A DNA stretch of 64,000 nucleotides from Reticulitermes speratus (GCA_021186555.1 JAJKFL010000005.1:49135635-49199634); one strand, 5' to 3'. Positions 32,556 through 44,018 are shown, numbered from the stretch's first letter. Notes: generated from the letters alone by a model not told the origin. A program made the numbers and translations.

Positions 32556-33790
32556 CTTTCTAGGAATTTGCCTTCACACACGTCCATTTACCTCCAAACA
32601 CGTCTGTTTACCTCCTTACATGTTCTATTTACCTCCAGACATGCCTATTTACCTCCTTACATGTTCTATTTATCTCCAAACACGTCTGTTTACCTCCTTA
32701 CAAGTTCTATTTACCTCCAAACACGTCTATTTGCCTCCAAATACGTTCTATTTACGTCCAAACACGTCTATTTACCTCCTTACAAGTTCTATTTGCCTCC
32801 AAACACGTCTATTTACCTCCTTACAAGTTTATTTGCCTCCAAACACGTCTATTTACCTCCTTACAAGTTCTATTTATCTCCAAACACGTCTGTTTACCTC
32901 CTTACAAGTTCTATTTACCTCCAAACACGTCTATTTACCTCCTTACAAGTTCTATTTACCTCCAAACACGTCTATTTGCCTCCAAATACGTTCTATTTAC
33001 GTCCAAACACGTCTATTTACCTCCTTACAAGTTCTATTTGCCTCCAAACACGTCTATTTACCTCCTTACAAGTTCTATTTGCCTCCAAACACGTCTATTT
33101 ACCTCCTTACAAGTTATATTTGCCTCCAAACACGTCTATTTACCTCCTTACAAGTTCTGTTTACCTCCAAACACGTCTATTTACCTCCTTACAAGTTATA
33201 TTTGCCTCCAAACACGTCTCTTTACCTCCTTACAAGTTCTATTTACCTCCAAACACGTCTCTTTACCTCCTTACATGTTCTATTTGCCTCCAAACACGTC
33301 TATTTACCTCCTTACAAGTTCTGTTTACCTCCAAACACGTCTCTTTACCTCCTTACAAGTTCTATTTACCTCCAAACACGTCTCTTTACCTCCTTACAAG
33401 TTCTATTTGCCTCCAAACACGTCTATTTACCTCCTTACAAGTTATATTTGCCTCCAAACACGTCTATTTACCTCCTTACAAGTTCTGTTTACCTCCAAAC
33501 ACGTCTCTTTACCTCCTTACATGTTCTATTTGCCTCCAAACACGTCTATTTACCTCCTTACAAGTTCTGTTTACCTCCAAACACGTCTCTTTACCTCCTT
33601 ACAAGTTCTATTTACCTCCAAACACGTCTCTTTACCTCCTTACAAGTTCTATTTGCCTCCAAACACGTCTATTTACCTCCTTACAAGTTCTATTTGCCTC
33701 CAAACACGTCTATTTACCTCCTTACAACTTATATTTACCTCCAAACACGTCTATTTGCCTCCTTACACGTTCTGTTTACCTCACACACGT
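32556..33790 (+). repeat. 41 bp minisatellite, about 30 units
   Basis: The unit TTTACCTCCAAACACGTCTA plus TTTACCTCCTTACAAGTTCTA has a measured period of 41 (33311 to 33352). The two halves are themselves related (TTTACCTCC...), so the unit is an old duplication of about 20 bp. There is no stop codon in any forward frame, so three overlapping open frames of 270, 390 and 440 codons result, each cycling through the same peptides. Segments with ATACGTTCTATTTACGTCC recur 245 bp apart (32741, 32986), showing block duplication. Confidence 0.95.
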
Positions 33791-34891
33791 AGCCACAAGT
33801 TGGTTCTCTGCTTTCCACGTGGCGTGTTCATTTACTTCTATGATTTCTGATTTTATTATTTGATTTACATGTGTCAAGTTCCTTTGCATTCCTTCTATTC
33901 CTAATTTAACTCACAATGTACACCCACCTGTACGAAACATTTCAAAATTTAAAATTTCCATCGTGTGTTGTTACCTTATCAGAATCGGGAACTCAGTGCT
34001 GTATTATCACTTTATTTTCACCGTGCATTTTGATTCAATTAGCTGTATTATAACCAAAAAAATGCATTTGTTGGTTATAATACAGCTAATCAGTGCTGTA
34101 TGTTAATACAGATATTGACGTCGTCTTATATATAACATTTTATCTGCATATCTTCCATTGCCTGTTTCGCGTTCTTCTTTTTGACCCACACAGAGAAGTA
34201 AATTCTTTTCATTTTAATTCCAAATCCGCAAATATAGAAATATATCATGGATGCTGATAGTAGCTAATTTGGGCAACTCAGAAAATTTTCTTCGCTCTCT
34301 GTTATTATCATCTGATCGACTGTACAAAAAACAAATTTAGTTTCAGTTTTATACTTCCTGTGTTGTTGTTACATTTATGTTTCCCTATCTTTAAAACATC
34401 GTGCAAAGTAGTAACGACAACTGTTGCGTCATCACGTCCAATCCACTGCGTTGTGAAACTGTTCTAACGTTTATCCAGCCTAATCATTTCCACTAATATC
34501 AACTTGCAAAACACCCGATACAGTATTACCAAGGATTTAAACTAGCAATGACGTAACTCGGCAGCTGTCCCAGCTAATGGAACTGTGAAGTCAGAAAACC
34601 TGACCTCACGAAAGCCAGACAGAGGTGGCTAATGGTGGTTACCGTCTTTGGTTACCGTGTTTAGTTACCGTGTTTGGTTCTGTCATTTGGAAATGAAAGA
34701 CTACAAAGTTATCAAATGGTGTACCACAAATTAATTCCATTTAAACATTAAAACAACTATGTTATAGTCAGTTGGTTATATGTCAGTTCTGGTTATATGT
34801 CAGTTCTGGTTATTCATTGGTTATAGCAGTTCGGGTTATTGTCATTCTGATTTATCGTACATTTCATTAATGAGCTCCAAGTCTTAAAACT
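33791..34891. other. Intergenic; one short perfect hairpin
   Basis: ATTAGCTGTATTATAACC at 34038-34055 pairs perfectly with its complement at 34073-34090 around a 17-base loop. Short local duplications of GGTTATATGTCAGTTCT lie at 34770-34830 and of GGTTACCGT at 34636-34675. No gene is seen. Confidence 0.55.
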
Positions 34892-35160
34892 GCCGCGATA
34901 GCTCAGTCGGTATAGCGACTCGCTACGGGCTTCACGGTCCGGGGATCGAATCCCGGTGGGGGCGAGATTTTCCGCAAGGGGTCCAGACCGGCCCTGGGCC
35001 CTTACAGCCTCCTATCCAATGGGTACAGGGTTATTCTAGGGGGTAAAACGGCGAGGGAGTGTCATTAAACCCACCACCATCTATCGCCGAGGTTAAAGAA
35101 AGAGTAGAGCTATATCGCTACTCCTCCCTCCGTTCCTTCACGGCAGGTTATAGGGTCAAC
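34892..35160 (+). mobile_element. SINE family A
   Basis: An intact tRNA-like head (GCCGCGATAGCTCAGTCGGT, GGGGATCGAATCCCGGTGGG) and a diverged body. It ends near GGCAGGTTATAGGGTCAACT without the usual CTTTAC tail. Confidence 0.9.
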
Positions 35161-35246
35161 TAGTTTTAAAATTAAACAAAAAAGACTTACGGAATTTGAG
35201 ATTTGAACTTCTCGTGACGTTAAAAATAAAGATTACTGTCTTCTGG

Positions 35247-35745
35247 GGGCCGCGATAGCTCAGTCGGTATAGCGACTCGCTACGGGCTGGACGGTCCGGG
35301 GATCGAATCCCGGTGGAGGCGAGATTTTCAGCACCCATCCAGACCGGCCCTGGGGCCCACCCAGCCTCCTGTACAATGGGTATCGGGTCTCTTTCCTGGG
35401 GGTAAAGCGGCCGGGGCGTGGCGTTGACCACCCACCCCATCTAGCGCCGAGGTTAAAGAAAGAGTAGAGCTATACCTCAGTAAGTCAAGTATTTAATAAT
35501 AATCACCAAGGAAGTCACCAAGAGGACGACCAAGAAACAGATGGTGGAATTGTGTACAAATAGACATTAAGAAGTGTAAAATTAACAACTGGAAAGAAAG
35601 GTCAAAAAACAGAGCTGACTGGGAAAGGGCCATTAAGGAGGCGAAGGTCCGCATTGGACTGTAGTGCCACCGAAGAAGAAGTACAGCTATACCTCTACTC
35701 CCCCTTTTGAGCCTTCATGGCCTGTTCTAGGGTGAACTTTACCTT
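35247..35745 (+). mobile_element. SINE family A, split by a LINE fragment
   Basis: The head and body run 35247-35478; the tail resumes at 35685 (AGCTATACCTCTACTCCCCC to GGTGAACTTTACCTTT). The outer target duplication TTACTGTCTTCTGG is perfect at 35233-35246 and 35746-35759. Confidence 0.93.
35479..35684 (+). mobile_element. 5'-truncated LINE inserted in the SINE
   Basis: The segment encodes, in one frame, PRGRPRNRWWNCVQIDIKK and RADWERAIKEAKVRIGL followed by a stop, the C-terminus of a LINE ORF2 of the type found beside endonuclease/reverse transcriptases. AGCTATACCTC is duplicated at 35468-35478 and 35685-35695. Only 206 bp were copied, which is typical severe 5' truncation. It differs from the LINEs at 50.0 and 51.5 kb. 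Confidence 0.9.
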
Positions 35746-35759
35746 TTACTGTCTTCTGG

Positions 35760-36417
35760 AGTTTGAGGCAATTCATGGTAGATAGGTTCCAACGTTTCAG
35801 AGAAACCAACTACTTCCGGCATGTATCCTGAAGGTATAGGCACACGTTACTCAGATATTCTAATATCCATCTACCGAAATTTGTTCTGTCACGTCCAAGT
35901 AGGCAGTTATTTTCGAGTGTAAGGTATGTTAAATAGGCGGTGTCTGCCAGTGTTTGAAGCATGAGGTTTTAGGAGGTCAAAGGCAGCCCTGAAGGCTGTA
36001 AATACCAGTACACAGACACACAGAAAGTATAAGAGGAGCCGCTGCATCCACCTGTACTAATAATCAAGTGTGTGTGTCCTCAATTCACCGCGTCATATAC
36101 AGAAAACACAACAACTGGTACAACAACGTGGAAGTATAGACCAACGTGAGTAGAAAACGTTAGTAACCAGCCGCACCAACAGCGCTTGAATTCCTGTCCA
36201 TTGCAAATACAGAAGCAGATCTTGATTCCAATAGCATTAACAGTTGTTTAGAAAAAATCTGAAATGAAATTAGAGCAGAGGTTTACGACATCTGTAATGT
36301 CACTGTCGTACGTTCGGCTGCAAAACGAGCAGCACAGAATGTCCACTGCTGCAGTGTCTTACACCGAGCGTGTCTGTATTTACTAATGCTTAAAGACTAA
36401 ACTAACCTGAATTATAA
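35760..36417. other. No gene recognised
   Basis: Bases 35790-35830 (AACGTTTCAGAGAAACCAAC, ATGTATCCTGAAGG) may be another degraded foldback core. Nothing else stands out. Confidence 0.4.
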
Positions 36418-36960
36418 TTAAAGATTCAGTCCGTACCGCGCAGTAAACACACTCCGTCTCAGTTATACAAACCAGACAGTTAATGCTGTACAGTGAAATA
36501 ATCGCTGTTTGTTCTGAGATCCACACAAAACACATAAATACAGTCCGTACCGCGCAGTAAACACACTCCGTCTCAGTTATACAAACCAGTTAGTTAATGT
36601 GTACAGCGAAATAATCGCTGTTTGTTCTGAGATCCACCACAAAACACATAAATACATGTAACCGCAGTACCGCGCAGTAAACACACTCCGTCTCAGTTAT
36701 ACAAACCAGTCAGTTAATGTTGTACAGTGAAATAATCGCTGTTTGTTCTGAGATCCACACAAAACACATAAATACAGTCCGTACCGCGCAGTAAACACAC
36801 TCCGTCTCAGTTATACAAACCAGTCAGTTAATGCTGTACAGTGAAATAATCGCTGTTTGTTCTGAGATCCACACAAAACACATAAATACACTGTGTGGGC
36901 AGAACGTAGAATTGTTTTAACGTTACAATAGATGGTGCGTACAGTTACCGCTAAGCTGAA
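36418..36960 (+). repeat. 114 bp satellite-bearing element, about four units
   Basis: The element opens with CCTGAATTATAATTAAAGAT, then four units beginning CAGTCCGTACCGCGCAGTAA (the third is disrupted, CATGTAACCGCAGTACCGC), then the end module CTGTGTGGGCAGAACGTAGA. Both end modules are present, so this copy shows the full architecture. Confidence 0.93.
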
Positions 36961-37019
36961 AACGGTTAATATCGAAGTTATTTTAAAGTTTTAAAGTTGT
37001 CCATTCCGAGCATTTTTTA

Positions 37020-37370
37020 GATAATGTATTCAATTTATTGTACCAACTAAATGCACATTATTAGTTACATATGAGTGTTAAACACGTAGCTACGACATGT
37101 TTCGGCACAAGCATACCAACTTCAGAGAACGCGATGTGCCAGGTTCTAAACCTACTGCCAGTGACAAGCCACTATATACACAGTCTGTAATAGTCACTGC
37201 CAATTGGTTTAAAACCTTGCATATCGCGCTCCCTGAAGTTGGTACGCTTGTGCCGAAACATGTCGTAGCTACGTGTTTAACAGTCATATGTAACTAATAC
37301 CGTTCATTTAGTTGGTACAATACATTGAATATATTAAAATCGAAGTGTGTCCTTGTCACAAATTTTTAAA
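37020..37370. mobile_element. Foldback element, about 100 bp arms
   Basis: Arms at about 37030-37130 and 37230-37340 pair through ACACGTAGCTACGACATGTT and CGGCACAAGCATACCAACTT, with GCCGAAACATGTCGTAG in both. The interior is a further imperfect inverted repeat (AGTGACAAGCCACTATATAC). It spans two mirrored 66-codon frames, which are therefore artefacts. Confidence 0.85.
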
Positions 37371-37589
37371 AATAAAGAGTTGTAATCAAAAATAATCGTA
37401 ATATTACATATATTACATATAGATCTATTATTTCCGGGTATCGGGTCACGAAGTTAAGGAGAAACAGACTTCGTGACGTCACCTTGAGCTCTATCTACTG
37501 TTGCCCTTCTGAATAACCCTACACGGGAAATTAAACTCTGCCAGAATACCTCTCAAATCACAGCAGATATTTCTGTACATTTGCTACAG

Positions 37590-37815
37590 GGGGGTAGCTA
37601 AGTGAGGTCAGTGACACAACGAGGAGCGGAGCATCGGGGTACGATTGTAGGCAGAAAGAATGAAATTGTCTGTTGTGCACAGTGGCCAGACAGGCCCTGG
37701 GTAGTCAGTGGGGTACAGGGAATTCTTTACACAGGAGATAATCGGCCAGGGTGTGAAACTGACCTCTCACCTCTACCAAATCCGAGGATAATAATGCCTT
37801 AAGCTATACCTCCAT
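37590..37815 (+). mobile_element. Diverged SINE related to family D
   Basis: GGCCAGACAGGCCCTGGGTA, GGTACAGGGAATTCTTTACA, GGCCAGGGTGTGAAACTGAC and AAGCTATACCTCCATTTCCC follow the family A/D body order. The head is barely recognisable. Confidence 0.6.
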
Positions 37816-38034
37816 TTCCCCATACGTCTTAATCACACAATTCTTAATTAAACACAAAAAAGAATTTCGCCTTTAATCTACCAAGAAGAGTTTACTCATT
37901 CACAAACTTAGAACTTACAGATAATACCAAAGGCGATTTTAACAGCAGTTGTTTTGAACTGCTGTTGTTTTGAACTGCCGTTGTTTTGAACTGCTGTGTT
38001 TGACTTTTGAACTGCTACCCACAGCAGTGTTTCC

Positions 38035-38185
38035 CAGCTTTTTTTTTTTTTATAGAGGAACTCGTAAAATAATTTTTATTATCCCAAGGAAACTTTCCTT
38101 ACAAAAACGTTTACAGATCAGGAGCGGGTAAAGACGTGGAGTGCAGTTCAGCTGCTGCTAAATTACTGTCAAGAAACTTTACTTG

Positions 38186-38228
<43 letters not shown>

Positions 38229-38439
38229 CTTAGATTGTAGGAAAAAAACTGAAGGATTCTTCCTGTCTTTTTTGACGGAGATTACTCAAGTATTGCCAAT
38301 TGTCGGACAAAAATTCCCGCTATATTTCGAGGGATATTTGGAATTTTTCTCGGTATTTCAAAATTTCTTTCCATTTATTCCACGATTTCTCGCGGAACCC
38401 GTAACGACATTCTGCGGAACCCAGGTTGGAAAACACCTG
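38035..38439. mobile_element. hAT-type non-autonomous element with AT microsatellite
   Basis: The ends CAGTGTTTCCCAGC (38035) and GGTTGGAAAACACCTG (38424-38439) are imperfect inverted termini of the kind common to hAT MITEs. The interior contains GGAACTCGTAAAATAA and GCGGAACCCGTAACG, and an (AT)n run at 38189-38225. I could not see a clean 8 bp target duplication. Confidence 0.55.
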
Positions 38440-39549
38440 TCTACAGAGGAAGAAGACACATCGAAAGACTTCGTAAACATTATCCTGTGACCTGCCCTTG
38501 AAGGAAATTATAATAATACCTACTATAACAACGCTGCATCAACTGCAAAGTATATACAGTAAACCGTGCTTTAACTGTAAAGATTATGCAGCATCGAAAG
38601 AGATGCAATGGTGGTTGCACTAAATACAGGATGACTTGGTGAAGGAGAGGGGAGGGGTCTGTCCTGGATAAAGGCATCACTAGCCTAGTTTGAGAGGAAA
38701 ACATAGGGACTTTAGTTCTTGCCTGGACTTTATCCATATGTTTAAACTGTAATTACGACTATTAAGAGGATTAAACAGATATCATATAAGACACAATCAC
38801 ACTGCTGTATTATAATTAGTTGCTAATGGACAAAAAACAGACGACAAAAATTTAACCTGAATTTTAAAACCTTTTAAACTTTTTTAAACATTCTTACACC
38901 ATTTTGCAATCATATAGCAAATAACAACACAATGTTATATGTCTATATTTACCAGAACCTCTGTAAAAGCCTTAAATCCCAGTCTCCCACAAACAGTATA
39001 TTTAAAGTACAACATGACTTCACATATTGTTGTGACTCAAACCTGAAGATGGCTTGATGTGAACAAGCCGAAACATTTCGTCTGTCCCAATTCTGTATAT
39101 TTGTAATACATGAATAGAAAGTTGTGTCAAACTTGTCTTCTTTAATACAGGACGTTTTGGAGCTGAGATTAAAACCCGATCTCTCTCAGAAATAAGCCAG
39201 AAAACCTGCCACTGAGAAAACCTGTTTGGCGCCATATACGGCACAAACAGACATGTTTTGTGGTTTTCCAACTCTAATACTATGGAAGAAAGTTTGTTTT
39301 TAGCAATTCCACACATAATCTCTGCACACTGTCGCATGTTTGTGTTAAAATGAAGTTACAACGTCGGCAGGCAGTCAGATGAAAAATAATTATTTTTATT
39401 TTAAAACTTCCCTGAGTGGCGCCATATTGACAGGAAAAAATTTACCGACTTCACGCAATCTCAAACCCGCGTTTTGGTAGTAAAGTGTCCAATAGGCTAA
39501 GGGATTCTTCTCGTAACTAATTAACCAACCAGTCAACCCCACAAATTAC
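38440..39549. other. Intergenic; one ribozyme-like motif
   Basis: No gene is seen; the 105-codon minus frame at 39020-39337 has no domain. Bases 39043-39082 contain CTGAAGA, a perfect GGCTTG/CAAGCC hairpin, GAAAC and then GTC. Confidence 0.45.
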
Positions 39550-39555
39550 ATGAAA

Positions 39556-39586
<31 letters not shown>

Positions 39587-39910
39587 TGTATGTATGTATG
39601 TATCTATTTATGTACGTATATATGTATGTATGTATCTATTTATGTACGTATGTATGTATGTATGTATGTATTTATGTACGTATGTATGTATCTATTTATG
39701 TACGTATGTATGTATCTATTTATGTACGTATGTATGTGTCTATTTATGTACGTATGTATGTACGTATGTATCTATTTATGTACGTATGTATGTATCTATT
39801 TATGTATGTATGAATGTATGTATCTATTTATGTACGTATGTATGTATCTATCTATTTATGTACGTATGTATGTATCTATTTATGTACGTATGTATGTATG
39901 CATGTATGTC
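39556..39910. repeat. Tetranucleotide-based array
   Basis: A pure (ATGT)n run to about 39600 gives way to a compound repeat of TATGTATGTATCTATTTATG plus TACG. Because the basic unit is four bases, all three frames read MYVC/YLFM-type repeats; they are not genes. Confidence 0.95.
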
Positions 39911-40500
39911 GGATTTCGTCGTAGCACGGATGATGATGATAATAATGATAATGTACGGGTCAAAGATGACAGTAATAATTCCTTACGGCCATTTCCATAC
40001 ATAATATCTACAAAATTTCGTATACTTGCCATCATCTTTTTTAAGGTATCGCAAAACACAAGAAAACTGCAACATTCTTAGAACATTGTGACGTAATGTT
40101 ACGTTGTGTAACATGTACTGTCCTGAAACAGGAAACCGGCCTAGCAGTAGGAAGTCGGCTTCTACCTACTTAACTACGGCACATGGTGTAGTGTACGAAC
40201 ACCACAATGGAAGACTAGAGTGATGATTTTGCTGCTGACTGTACACTTCTCTTGAAAAGTATCTTCTCGTCAGGAATCGAAAACACACGACATTCGGTGT
40301 CATCACTAATGGCGGTTTCTTGTAAATTCTTTGGACGACCTACAGCTAGCTATTTCAACAAATTGTGGGGCACTAGAATAAACCATGTCAAAGATAAACA
40401 GTGGAGGGCATACGTTGACGTGTTTGTCAGTGCCAGCGACTGTCACAGTTAAGGCACTTCAAGACCACGTTTCTAAATACACACAAACACACTTTCACTC
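39911..40500. other. No gene recognised
   Basis: A GATGATGATAATAATGATAA run at 39929-39950. Otherwise nothing recognised. Confidence 0.4.
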
Positions 40501-40526
40501 GGCAAAAATGTATACATATTTCCGAC

Positions 40527-40570
40527 ATTCCGGCTACAAGTTTCGGCTGTAAACAGCCATCTTCAGGCGG
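40527..40570 (-). ncRNA. Hammerhead-ribozyme-like motif
   Basis: On the minus strand CTGAAGA (40566-40560) is followed by T, a GGCTG TTTA CAGCC hairpin, GAAAC (40544-40540), TT and GTA (40537-40535). The flanks CCGC and GCCGG could form a short stem I with one bulged base. It resembles a minimal type I hammerhead with a two-base-pair stem III. The extra U before stem II is non-canonical. Confidence 0.4.
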
Positions 40571-40728
40571 TCCATTACACTACGCGTAAATCGGTTTATC
40601 ACACTGCCAATTCTGTAACGATAGCACACTTACGTTCTTACACAGAAGTGTAATATATGTACAGCATAAGACAATATCGGCATTTAACACTTTTAAGCTC
40701 AAATTCAACTACGCAATCTATAAAAATT

Positions 40729-40900
40729 CAGTTCCTACTTCACAGAGAACACACTGCATCTTCATTGTAAAAACCGACAGGTTAAGAGAAATACCCACTA
40801 TTTATTGTGAGCGTCTCACGAAACCCATAAACACAATGTGGACAAAAGGGAGGAGTTTGTAATGTTCGAGTGAGTGGTATATAGGGAAACCACACACATT
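40729..40900 (+). mobile_element. Single-unit, diverged copy of the 114 bp element
   Basis: CAGTTCCTACTTCACAGAGA, ACCCACTATTTATTGTGAGC and ACCCATAAACACAATGTGGA follow the unit and end-module order, ending near GGTATATAGGGAAACCAC. Confidence 0.65.
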
Positions 40901-40975
40901 TGAAACATTAAAGTCCATGTGTCTGTATACCGCTACAGGACAGCCTACGGCTTCCCGCTTACGGGTTTTAAATCT

Positions 40976-41127
40976 TGAGGATTGAGGTCTTCCGGGGTGC
41001 CAATCAGTCCAAAAAGAACTTCTTGTACTGCTTGGCCTTTGAAGAGAAAGGCACTATGTTCCTTCGAAACGTCGGGAACACTCACCCAACGACACATCAT
41101 AACACCCCAGAAGACCTGAATCCTCAT
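40976..41127. mobile_element. Foldback element
   Basis: TGAGGATTGAGGTCTTCCGG at the left pairs with AGAAGACCTGAATCCTCA at the right. The interior has TTTGAAGAGAAAGGCACTAT and CTTCGAAACGTCGGGAACAC, the same core order as in the other foldback families. A related half lies at 58715-58790. Confidence 0.7.
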
Positions 41128-41694
41128 GAATAGCCTTTTGAGCCCCTCAAATGTCGTTTTATAAATCTTCTTTGTAGCTAAACATCTGAAAACACTCCTT
41201 GCACAGGAATTCCGTCCTTCGCAAGGCCTCAACCTACACAGGACAACAGAATCTCAGAGAAAACGCACACCCATTCATGCCCACAGTGGGTTTCGAACAG
41301 GCGATCCTGATGTTCGAGAGACAATTACAACATTCGCACATAATTGTTCGGTTACCAGAATCTGGTTGCCTTCTGGTAAAGCCGAGATACGTGACACCGC
41401 CTGACGTCACTTTTGTCACTAGCATTGAAGTACAGTTCACTGTCAATTGCATCTACTAATTACAGGCCGACAGCGAGTTCTCATAACAAGAACAATTTCC
41501 CATGTTAAACTCTAAAATATGGCTTCAACTCTCTGAGAACTTCTGAGTTTCCGAAGAAGAAAGGAAATTTCTTCTGTTGTGTGCAGACAATTGCCTGGCA
41601 ACCCTTAGCCAAAGAGGCGCAAGTAGTTACAATGTGCCCTTGAAACTTCATACTGACCTTCTTCTATAATTCAACAGTTCGTAAATTAGAATCT

Positions 41695-41925
41695 GGCGTT
41701 TCTGGATTATTGCGCGGCGTCAAGTGGTTAAAATTCGTCAACGTTTTGGGACGTCTTGTCGGTCCCATCATCTGGGTTTCAGGAGAATTCGTCCAAAACC
41801 CAGACGATGGGACCGACAAGACGGGTCGAAACGCAGGTGAATTTTAACCACTTGACGCCGCGCAATAATCCAGAAGCTCCAGGTTTTAATATACATCGCG
41901 GCGAAAGACTGAAATCTCGTAAGTT
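41695..41925. mobile_element. Foldback element, about 85 bp arms
   Basis: CTGGATTATTGCGCGGCGTC and GTGGTTAAAATTCGTCAACG pair with their complements up to 41876; GATGGGACCGACAAGACGGG lies near the centre. The right flank has CATCGCGGCGAAAGACTGAA, matching the flank of the family at 17.8 and 59.6 kb. Confidence 0.85.
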
Positions 41926-42299
41926 AGTAAATTTCCGCACAGCGTAACACTTCTGGTGCGTTCACTCTGTTATTGTACCTGACTGTCAAATTCGTGAGTA
42001 CTTCCGTGAAAAACACTTCAGTATTTTTTCACACAACATTTCTCCATATCTTAGCAACAGGCTTAGAATCGATCAGAGATATACCTCGACGTTTACAGTC
42101 GCTCGTACTCGATGATCGAAGCTCAACTATTTCTTCAGCCACAGCTCGTTCCTCACAGACAACACCGTCTTAATTACGAAAACGAGTACCAATATTAAAA
42201 TACAAGTAGGTCTTTGTGTACAGCGTCTGTTAATTTTTTACGATTTACCCAAACTTGAATTTCATGTAAAGAGTTTAGTAAAAATCCCCAACATTAAGA
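41926..42299. other. No gene recognised
   Basis: Nothing recognised. Confidence 0.4.
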
Positions 42300-42420
42300 T
42301 TTCACGAAAATTCATCCGATGGCAGCCGAGCTGTTTCATGCGGACGGACAGACAGACATGACGAAGCTGTCGTTTGCTTTATGCAACCGCTTTGCGAAAG
42401 CGGCTAAAAGGCAACCAACG
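42300..42420 (+). mobile_element. Dispersed repeat with GGACGGACAGACAGACATGA core
   Basis: TTTCACGAAAATTCATCCGA, CGAGCTGTTTCATGCGGACG and CATGACGAAGCTGTCGTTTG match 58065-58180 and, in reverse, 360-475. A hairpin CCGCTTTGCGAAAGCGG lies at 42387-42403. Class unknown. Confidence 0.6.
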
Positions 42421-42564
42421 AAGCAAGCTCAAGCATGACGTGCGTAGTTTCGGGAGGTAACTACTTAAGATGTCAGGGATCTGACTACTATGAAATGTTT
42501 CGTGATTTTTCTCACTCCCTCCAGTAAAATGACGTAGTAGTACCTTAAATTACGGCAAGACGGC

Positions 42565-42866
42565 TTCTTGCGACATCTTTCGGGGCATGTAGCACTTATG
42601 GGTGAGGGGATAGGTGCATACAGGATTTTGGTTTGGGGAGACCTAGGGAAGGAGACCATTGGAAGACCCAGGCGTAGATGGGAGGATAATATTAAAATGG
42701 ATCTTCAAGAAGTGGGATGGGGGGGCATGGACTGGATTGATATGGGGACAGGTGGCGGGCTCTTTTGAATGCGGTAATGAACCTTCGGGTTCCATAAAAC
42801 GCGGGGAATTTCTTGACTAGCTGACGACATGTTAGCTTCTTAAGAAGGACTCTGCTCCATGGAGTT
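42565..42866 (+). mobile_element. LINE ORF2 C-terminus and 3' end
   Basis: It encodes, across frames, [20 protein letters not shown], the ending of the LINE ORF2, then the 3' block CGCGGGGAATTTCTTGACTA and CTCCATGGAGTTAGTTTAGT tail. It is the same family as the copies at 1, 12.0 and 50.0 kb. Confidence 0.85.
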
Positions 42867-43484
42867 AGTTTAGTTAGTTATATCATCCAGTAATTCGAGA
42901 CTAAGTAGTTTATATTAATGACAGAATCGTTAAGTAACAATCAAATTAATTAATTAAAATAAATTATGCAAGAAACTGAAATGCTCGGAGAAAAACGCGC
43001 CCAAGAACCACTTTGTCCCCTACAAATGCCGCAACCGAACTGAGCCGTGACATCCACGATGAAAGCCGTCGACTGACCATCTGAGTCACGGCACAGCCAA
43101 AAAGAGTCTTACGTGAAACCAATCAAATTGCGGTTCTCAAGTAACCGGTACAGCCTGTCAGTCAGCAGGAAGGAAAAAAAAAACGCATCTGAAGATTGCA
43201 ATGTCACGTTTACATAACCCACTGGCGTGCCGTGACTCTCCCCGAGGGATGAAATCATCGTCAGTGATGCCGATGACGAATTCGGTCGGCTTCTGCAAGA
43301 GTTCACAGAGCTATAAACGCTGCTGCAGAACAACGGGCAGGCTCCAGTGCGGAAGTGTGGGGCAGGACACGCGGAGTACCTTGTCTTCGTTAAAGTTGTC
43401 CTGGTCATTAACTAAACACCAAGCCATGAATCTACATGCGGGAGTGGAAGTAGGCTTCACGCATTCTGGGTACTAGAAGGATGC
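42867..43484. other. Intergenic, old repeat relic
   Basis: Bases 42968-43095 (GCTCGGAGAAAAACGCGCCC; CGTCGACTGACCATCTGAGT) match 14.2 kb and end like a reversed tRNA head. The 99- and 91-codon opposed frames at 43109-43476 mirror each other and show no domain. Confidence 0.45.
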
Positions 43485-43670
43485 GAGTGCTGAGCCTCAC
43501 GCTCCGGCCCCTTTATCTCCAACACCCAATGTATACGAAGGTGGGTGTATCCCAGAGCCGAAATGCACGCCTTAAAGAGAAGAAACTCTCTTGCTGCTGC
43601 CGGGAATCAAACCGCGACTCAACCGCGCCCGTAGTCGAATCAGAACTATCCCGGTTGTCCGTTGTTCGCG
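43485..43670 (-). mobile_element. SINE family D, diverged
   Basis: TGAGCCTCACGCTCCGGCCC, CCAGAGCCGAAATGCACGCC and GCTGCCGGGAATCAAACCGC are D blocks in reverse with a mutated B box. Confidence 0.6.
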
Positions 43671-43889
43671 ATATACAGCACATTACACGTTTTGGAAGAC
43701 GTTTTGTGCCTTTGCTCTCACGACTAGAGATCTTTACTGCCACAAACTGTTTAGTGACACACTTGTACACTAAACTTTACCTTGTTCATTCCGTAAATCG
43801 CCGATAACCGATTCAAAACACTCATACCAACAAAATCCGCAATACTGGATCTACGTTATAGGCTGGCTTTCTTTCCTACTCGGACTCTT

Positions 43890-43985
43890 GACCCGTGAAG
43901 ATGGGACCGATACGTTGTCCCGAAACGTCGGTAAACAATTACCATACGACGCGCCTAATAATCCAGAAGACCACAGATTTCATCT
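43890..43985 (+). mobile_element. Half of a foldback element
   Basis: GTGAAGATGGGACCGATACG, GTCCCGAAACGTCGGTAAAC and ATAATCCAGAAGACCACAGA equal the right arm of the elements at 59.5 and 63.8 kb; the left arm is missing. Confidence 0.75.
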
Positions 43986-44018
43986 GTTCCTTAGATATTT
44001 ATATTACAATATCACATT

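Noticed and set aside
39550..40081. Tyr/Met/Cys-rich protein of up to 171 codons
   Set aside because: Translation of an ATGT-based microsatellite in three frames.
43240..43330. Short coding exon (DEIIVSDADDEFGRLL)
   Set aside because: Only about 22 codons between stops, no splice sites that fit, opposed frames equally open.
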